Translations under genes and position numbers: made by a program
DNA from: Methanosarcinales archaeon
GTDB taxonomy: Archaea; Halobacteriota; Methanosarcinia; Methanosarcinales; Methanoperedenaceae
Direction of reading: 5' to 3'
Length of the DNA: 64,000 nt
Assembly: GCA_905339155.1 (NCBI GenBank)
Contig: CAJPFJ010000037.1
Coordinates: 1-64,000 of the forward strand
In this document: positions 62,947-64,000 of the stretch, one piece after another
Layout: each line of letters begins with the position of its first letter
Numbering within the stretch: the stretch's first letter is position 1
The notes under the pieces: generated by a model
Databases searched by the model: none
The model's input: only the letters and a program-made list of their open reading frames with translations
What the model was told of the DNA's origin: nothing

Positions 62947-64000
62947 ATGAGACTTGCTGTTCTAGACCGTGATAGGTGCCAGCCAAAGATGTGTGGGCTC
63001 CAGTGTATTAAGTTCTGCCCGGGAGTAAGGACGGGCGATGAGACAATTATACTTGGCGAGGATGAAAAACCCGTCATCTCGGAAGAGTTATGCTCAGGAT
63101 GCGGAATATGTGTCAACCGCTGCCCATTCGGTTCAATTATAATTATCGGGCTTCCGGAAAAACTGGAAGAAGCAACCCACAGGTATGGTAAAAACGGTTT
63201 TGCATTATACGGGCTTCCGGGACCAACGATCGGGAAAGTAACAGGTATCCTTGGGCCTAACGGTATTGGAAAAAGTACTGTAATAAACATCCTTTCGGGA
63301 ACATTGAAGCCAAACCTGGCTCGAGGAAAGATCAGTTGGGAAGAGATCCTGGAATATTACGCTGGTTCTGCACTTCACGATTACCTTGAAGGCGTTTCAC
63401 AGGGAAAAGTCAAGACTTCCCAAAAACCGCAATATGTGGATATGATCCCCAGGAAATTCAAGGGAAAAGTATCCCGGTTATTATCAAAAACAGATGAAAG
63501 AGGAGTACTTAAGGAACTTATATCCAAACTTGATATTTCTGATATTGTAGACCGCAAGATCGATGAGTTAAGCGGCGGTGAACTCCAGAGGGTTGCACTT
63601 GCTGCCTGCGTGGCAAGAGATGCGGATTTCTATTTCATTGATGAAATAAGCCCTTACCTTGATATCTACCAGAGGATAAAGGCAGCACAAATTATCCGGG
63701 AACTTGCAGCTAATAAAGCAGTAATGGTCGTGGAACATGACCTTGCCATCCTGGATCTTCTTGCCGATGTTGTCCATGTTGCATATGGCACACCCGGCGC
63801 TTTTGGTGTCATCACCCATCCAAAAGGAGTACGCATCGGGATAAATGAATACCTGAAAGGATTCTTGCGTGAAGAAAATGTGCGTATCAGGACTGAAGCA
63901 ATAAGGTTCGATGTGCATGCACCCCAGACTACAAAAGAAGTATCATCCCTTATGAAATTCGAACAATTCACCAATAAATATGAAGGAGGGTTTGAACTCA
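62947..64000 (+). CDS. abce1: ABCE1/RLI ribosome-recycling ATPase (5' part)
   Basis: The gene starts at ATG 62947 and runs off the window, giving 351 residues of about 590. The N-terminal Fe-S domain has DRCQPKMCGLQCIKFCPG and CSGCGICVNRCPFGSI for two [4Fe-4S] clusters. NBD1 has Walker A GILGPNGIGKST, signature LSGGELQRVALAA and Walker B DFYFIDEISPYLD. The protein splits post-termination ribosomes in archaea and eukaryotes. The second NBD lies outside. Identification is certain. Confidence 0.96.
   Translation, partial: MRLAVLDRDRCQPKMCGLQCIKFCPGVRTGDETIILGEDEKPVISEELCSGCGICVNRCPFGSIIIIGLPEKLEEATHRYGKNGFALYGLPGPTIGKVTGILGPNGIGKSTVINILSGTLKPNLARGKISWEEILEYYAGSALHDYLEGVSQGKVKTSQKPQYVDMIPRKFKGKVSRLLSKTDERGVLKELISKLDISDIVDRKIDELSGGELQRVALAACVARDADFYFIDEISPYLDIYQRIKAAQIIRELAANKAVMVVEHDLAILDLLADVVHVAYGTPGAFGVITHPKGVRIGINEYLKGFLREENVRIRTEAIRFDVHAPQTTKEVSSLMKFEQFTNKYEGGFEL

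Overview
The window looks like a chromosome segment of a methanogenic or methane-oxidising euryarchaeon, most likely of the Methanosarcinales / 'Ca. Methanoperedens' type (the taxon is my inference). The evidence is archaeal RNA polymerase genes with split B and A subunits, FtsZ, Cdc48, ABCE1, eL30 and DtdA, together with coenzyme biosynthesis genes of methane-metabolising archaea: cysteate synthase plus fused sulfopyruvate decarboxylase (coenzyme M), an a,c-diamide synthase next to HemD (F430 or corrinoid), and a probable tyramine-glutamate ligase (methanofuran). Many start sites have a TATA box about 25 nt upstream, which suggests leaderless transcripts.

Layout. 1-2.7 kb: decayed TnpB, a coupled flavodoxin/zinc-ribbon pair, a PPC-domain protein, a lipoprotein, QueE. 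2.7-7.8 kb (minus): cdc48, then a PRC-barrel protein, dtdA, ftsZ and queE. 8.3-17.7 kb (minus): tRNA-Lys with intron, rpoH-rpoB''-rpoB'-rpoA'-rpoA''-eL30-nusA-uS12-uS7. 17.7-19.6 kb: tRNA-Leu and a decayed copy of it, a small possible DNA-binding protein, DUF504, an Fcy1-like deaminase. 19.6-26.3 kb: coenzyme M genes, a PAS histidine kinase, tetrapyrrole genes. 26.3-33.6 kb: TctA-like transporter, VapBC, methyltransferase, MFS, YdjM-like protein, then an accessory patch with a broken VapBC, a thermosome 5' relic, an IS-end-like hairpin and a HEPN-MNT pair. 33.7-40.0 kb: an FAD amine-oxidase-fold protein, tRNA-Arg, and a minus-strand block of ferredoxin, radical SAM, amino-acid dehydrogenase, ADP-forming acyl-CoA synthetase alpha/beta and Ogt, several of which overlap. 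40.07-41.69 kb: a putative composite mobile element made of two inverted 143/150-bp repeats around a RelBE-type module and an N-truncated methyltransferase. 41.9-49.5 kb: Elp3, a minimal 2-hydroxyacyl-CoA-dehydratase-type pair, a flippase-like protein, MfnD-like ATP-grasp, OYE, VOC and QueH. 49.8-64 kb: DEAD helicase, carB, XRE regulator plus PEP synthase, a PAS/GAF sensor without kinase, an unknown protein with a V4R-like partner, argB, a small membrane protein, and ABCE1 running off the right edge. Several Cys-rich microproteins (45-84 aa) are scattered through the window.

The best candidates for something undescribed are the inverted-repeat composite element at 40,066-41,688, the minimal HgdB/HgdC-like pair at 43.6-45.2 kb, the flavodoxin/zinc-ribbon coupling at the left end, and the palindromic operators of the two VapB loci. 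All names are from reading the sequence by eye; no database search was run.
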